Shown in pieces: positions 62,362-64,000 of a DNA stretch of 64,000 nucleotides (positions within the stretch are counted from its first letter, which is position 1; every line of letters begins with the position of its first letter). Source of the DNA: Terrabacter sp. MAHUQ-38 (GTDB lineage Bacteria > Actinomycetota > Actinomycetes > Actinomycetales > Dermatophilaceae); NCBI RefSeq assembly GCF_014518425.1, contig NZ_JACVCU010000002.1, positions 124,001 through 188,000 of the forward strand, written 5' to 3'. Made by a program: the position numbers and the translations under genes. Under the pieces are notes generated by a model. The model worked only from the letters and a program-made list of their open reading frames with translations, was not told the origin of the DNA and made no database searches.

Positions 62362-62439
62362 GGACTCGTGTCCGTCTTTTGTCCGTCGGGTCTGACCGAG
62401 GCTCGGTCGCGAGTGCCAGCAGCGGCCTATCCTCGAAGC

Positions 62440-64000
62440 GTGGCATCGGAGACCAGTTCAGGTCGCGGCCCGCGGCGGTGGGCCGACGGTATGTCGCTGC
62501 ACGTCGACGACCTCATGGAAGAGCTTCGGTCCAGGGCGGATGCGGCGCAGCGGTCTCATGCCCAGTTCGAGGAGCTGCTCGACGCGGTGACCGCCATCAG
62601 CGAGGACCTGGAGCTGTCCGAGGTCCTGGGACGGATCGTGCGATCCGCCTGCGCTCTGGTCAACGCCCGCTACGGGGCCCTTGGCGTCCTGGGTCCGGAC
62701 GGCGAGCACCTCATGGAGTTCATCACCCACGGCGTGAGCGCGGAGGAGCGAGCGCGGATCGGAGATATTCCCTCCGGGCACGGCATTCTCGGCCTCCTGA
62801 TCCGAGACCCGCGTCCACGGCGGTTGTCCGACATCGGCGCCCACCCCGACTCAGTCGGCTTCCCGCCGAACCATCCGCCGATGACGAGCTTCCTGGGTAC
62901 TCCTGTACGGATCCGCGACGAGGTCTTCGGCAACCTCTATCTCGCTGAGCGTCAGGGCGAGAAGGAGTTCTCGGAGGCCGACGAGGCGATGCTGGTGGCA
63001 CTGGCCGGGGCTGCCGGCTTCGCCATCGAGAACGCACGCCTCTATGAGCGCAGCCGGCAGCAGCGGATGTGGGCACAGGCCATCGGCGAGCTGACCCAGA
63101 GCCTCCTGGAGAGCGCGGACGAGGACACGGCCCTGATGCTTCTGGTGGAGCAGGTCGTTCATCTCTCAGAGGCCCAGGTATGTCTGGTGGCCCTACGCGA
63201 CGAGGAGGGCGCGCCCACGCGCGTGCGAGCTCTGCACCGTCGTGATGAGGCCGCGCCGCAGCCTGGATGGAGCAAGTGGCCCCCGCTGGAGACCCGGGAA
63301 CACTGGTCGCAGGTTCTGGGCTCAGACCAACACCTCCTGTTGATTCCCGGATCACAGGGCGGCGCGACCGGACGCGTACCAGCAGATCTGGCGCAGCTGG
63401 CCGGGCTTGCCGCAGCCGGGCCGACAGCCCTGCTGACCATGTCCGCCGGTCGCGGCGACATCGGCCACCTGATCGTGCAGTGGCCGGCGGGGCACGAGGA
63501 CTCCGCGGCGCAGGGGATGCCGGCGCTGTCCACTTTCGCGCAGCAGGCGGCGCTCGGGCTCGTAGCCTCCCGGGCACAGCACGACCGCCAGCTGCTGGCG
63601 ATGCTCGAGGACCGGGACCGGATCGCGCGCGACATGCACGACCACGTCATCCAACGTCTCTTTGCGACGGGACTGTCCCTGCAAGCCGCGGCCAGACTGG
63701 CGGTCCACCCCGTGGTGAAGTCGCGATTGGACGAGGCGGTGGACAGCCTCGACGAAGCCATCAAGGTCATCCGCTCCACCATCTTCGAGCTCCACACGAT
63801 GGCCGCAGATCGCACCGTCGAAGAGGAGCTCGCAGATGTGGTGACGTCGTACGCCGGCAGCCTCGGGTTCACCCCCCTGCTCGAGGTTCACGGAAAGCCG
63901 GAGCTCGACGACGCAGGCCTGCGGGCGGACCTGCTCGCCGTCGTGCGGGAGGCGCTCGCCAACGTCTCGCGGCACGCCGGCGCGAAGTCTACGACGGTGG
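62440..64000 (+). CDS. DosS/DevS-like GAF-GAF sensor histidine kinase (partial)
   Basis: A 520-residue open frame that runs off the right edge. GAF 1 (about residues 45-190) has DLELSEVLGRIVRSACALVN and SVGFPPNHPPMTSFLGTPVR; the HPPM histidine sits where the haem ligand of M. tuberculosis DosS (His149) is found, as far as I recall. GAF 2 covers about 210-380. The HisKA_3 box is DRIARDMHDHVIQRLFATGL, and the ATPase N-box is VVREALANVSRHAGA. It senses redox, O2, CO or NO through haem in the known family. The GTG at 62440 is chosen; ATG 62491 is an alternative. Its cognate regulator lies beyond the window. Confidence 0.92.
   Translation, partial: MASETSSGRGPRRWADGMSLHVDDLMEELRSRADAAQRSHAQFEELLDAVTAISEDLELSEVLGRIVRSACALVNARYGALGVLGPDGEHLMEFITHGVSAEERARIGDIPSGHGILGLLIRDPRPRRLSDIGAHPDSVGFPPNHPPMTSFLGTPVRIRDEVFGNLYLAERQGEKEFSEADEAMLVALAGAAGFAIENARLYERSRQQRMWAQAIGELTQSLLESADEDTALMLLVEQVVHLSEAQVCLVALRDEEGAPTRVRALHRRDEAAPQPGWSKWPPLETREHWSQVLGSDQHLLLIPGSQGGATGRVPADLAQLAGLAAAGPTALLTMSAGRGDIGHLIVQWPAGHEDSAAQGMPALSTFAQQAALGLVASRAQHDRQLLAMLEDRDRIARDMHDHVIQRLFATGLSLQAAARLAVHPVVKSRLDEAVDSLDEAIKVIRSTIFELHTMAADRTVEEELADVVTSYAGSLGFTPLLEVHGKPELDDAGLRADLLAVVREALANVSRHAGAKSTTV

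Noticed and set aside
1-64000. CRISPR array, tRNA or rRNA genes
   Set aside because: No evenly spaced direct repeats and no tRNA-like or rRNA-like segments were seen on either strand.

Overview
The window is high-GC DNA with actinobacterial gene style: GTG starts, 4-bp stop/start overlaps, DUF1918, DUF6412-YidC and three-helix-bundle proteins, and a mycobacterial-type dormancy gene set. I infer an actinobacterium, probably of the order Micrococcales and possibly Intrasporangiaceae-like. No rRNA, tRNA or CRISPR array was seen.

Region 1 (1-13 kb) is a scrapyard with islands of intact genes. It holds a multiply frameshifted IS110 transposase at the window edge, an intact second IS110-family transposase, stray copies of IS110-associated non-coding ends, a frameshifted SDR, and short relics of a methyltransferase and an unrecognised conserved protein. 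Between them lie an RsbT/RsbW-like kinase, two methyltransferases, an F420-type oxidoreductase, a P-loop kinase and several small proteins.

Region 2 (13-28.6 kb) is mostly ordinary: an OmpR-type two-component system diverging from a lipoprotein-carrier-like protein plus an ABC-2-type transporter, a DUF6412/YidC pair, an SGNH hydrolase, a nitroreductase, a very large fused ABC exporter, more relics, and a MarR/VOC divergent pair with two near-perfect tandem operators.

Region 3 (29.4-37.6 kb) is a complete narGHJI-narK respiratory nitrate reductase operon on the minus strand, with start/stop overlaps throughout narGHJI. A decayed acetyl-CoA hydrolase and an intact WS/DGAT wax ester/triacylglycerol synthase follow (37.6-40.2 kb).

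Region 4 (about 42.6 kb to the right edge) is the most interesting part. Almost every transcription unit carries a 14-bp palindrome of the form GGGNC-N4-GNCCC, usually 36-113 bp before the start codon. This is the core of the mycobacterial DosR/DevR box. The genes behind these sites resemble the DosR dormancy regulon: universal stress proteins, a pyridoxamine-oxidase-fold protein, a CtpE-like P-type ATPase, an Rv2004c-like phosphotransferase/P-loop fusion, BON, 2TM, DUF4389, DUF6448 and DUF1918 proteins, a DoxX protein, a beta-CASP nuclease and a NodB deacetylase. At the right edge is a DosS/DevS-like GAF-GAF histidine kinase that runs out of the window. Together with nitrate respiration and storage-lipid synthesis upstream, I read 29-64 kb as a hypoxia/dormancy island with its own sensor and a densely repeated operator. 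The response regulator is not in the window.
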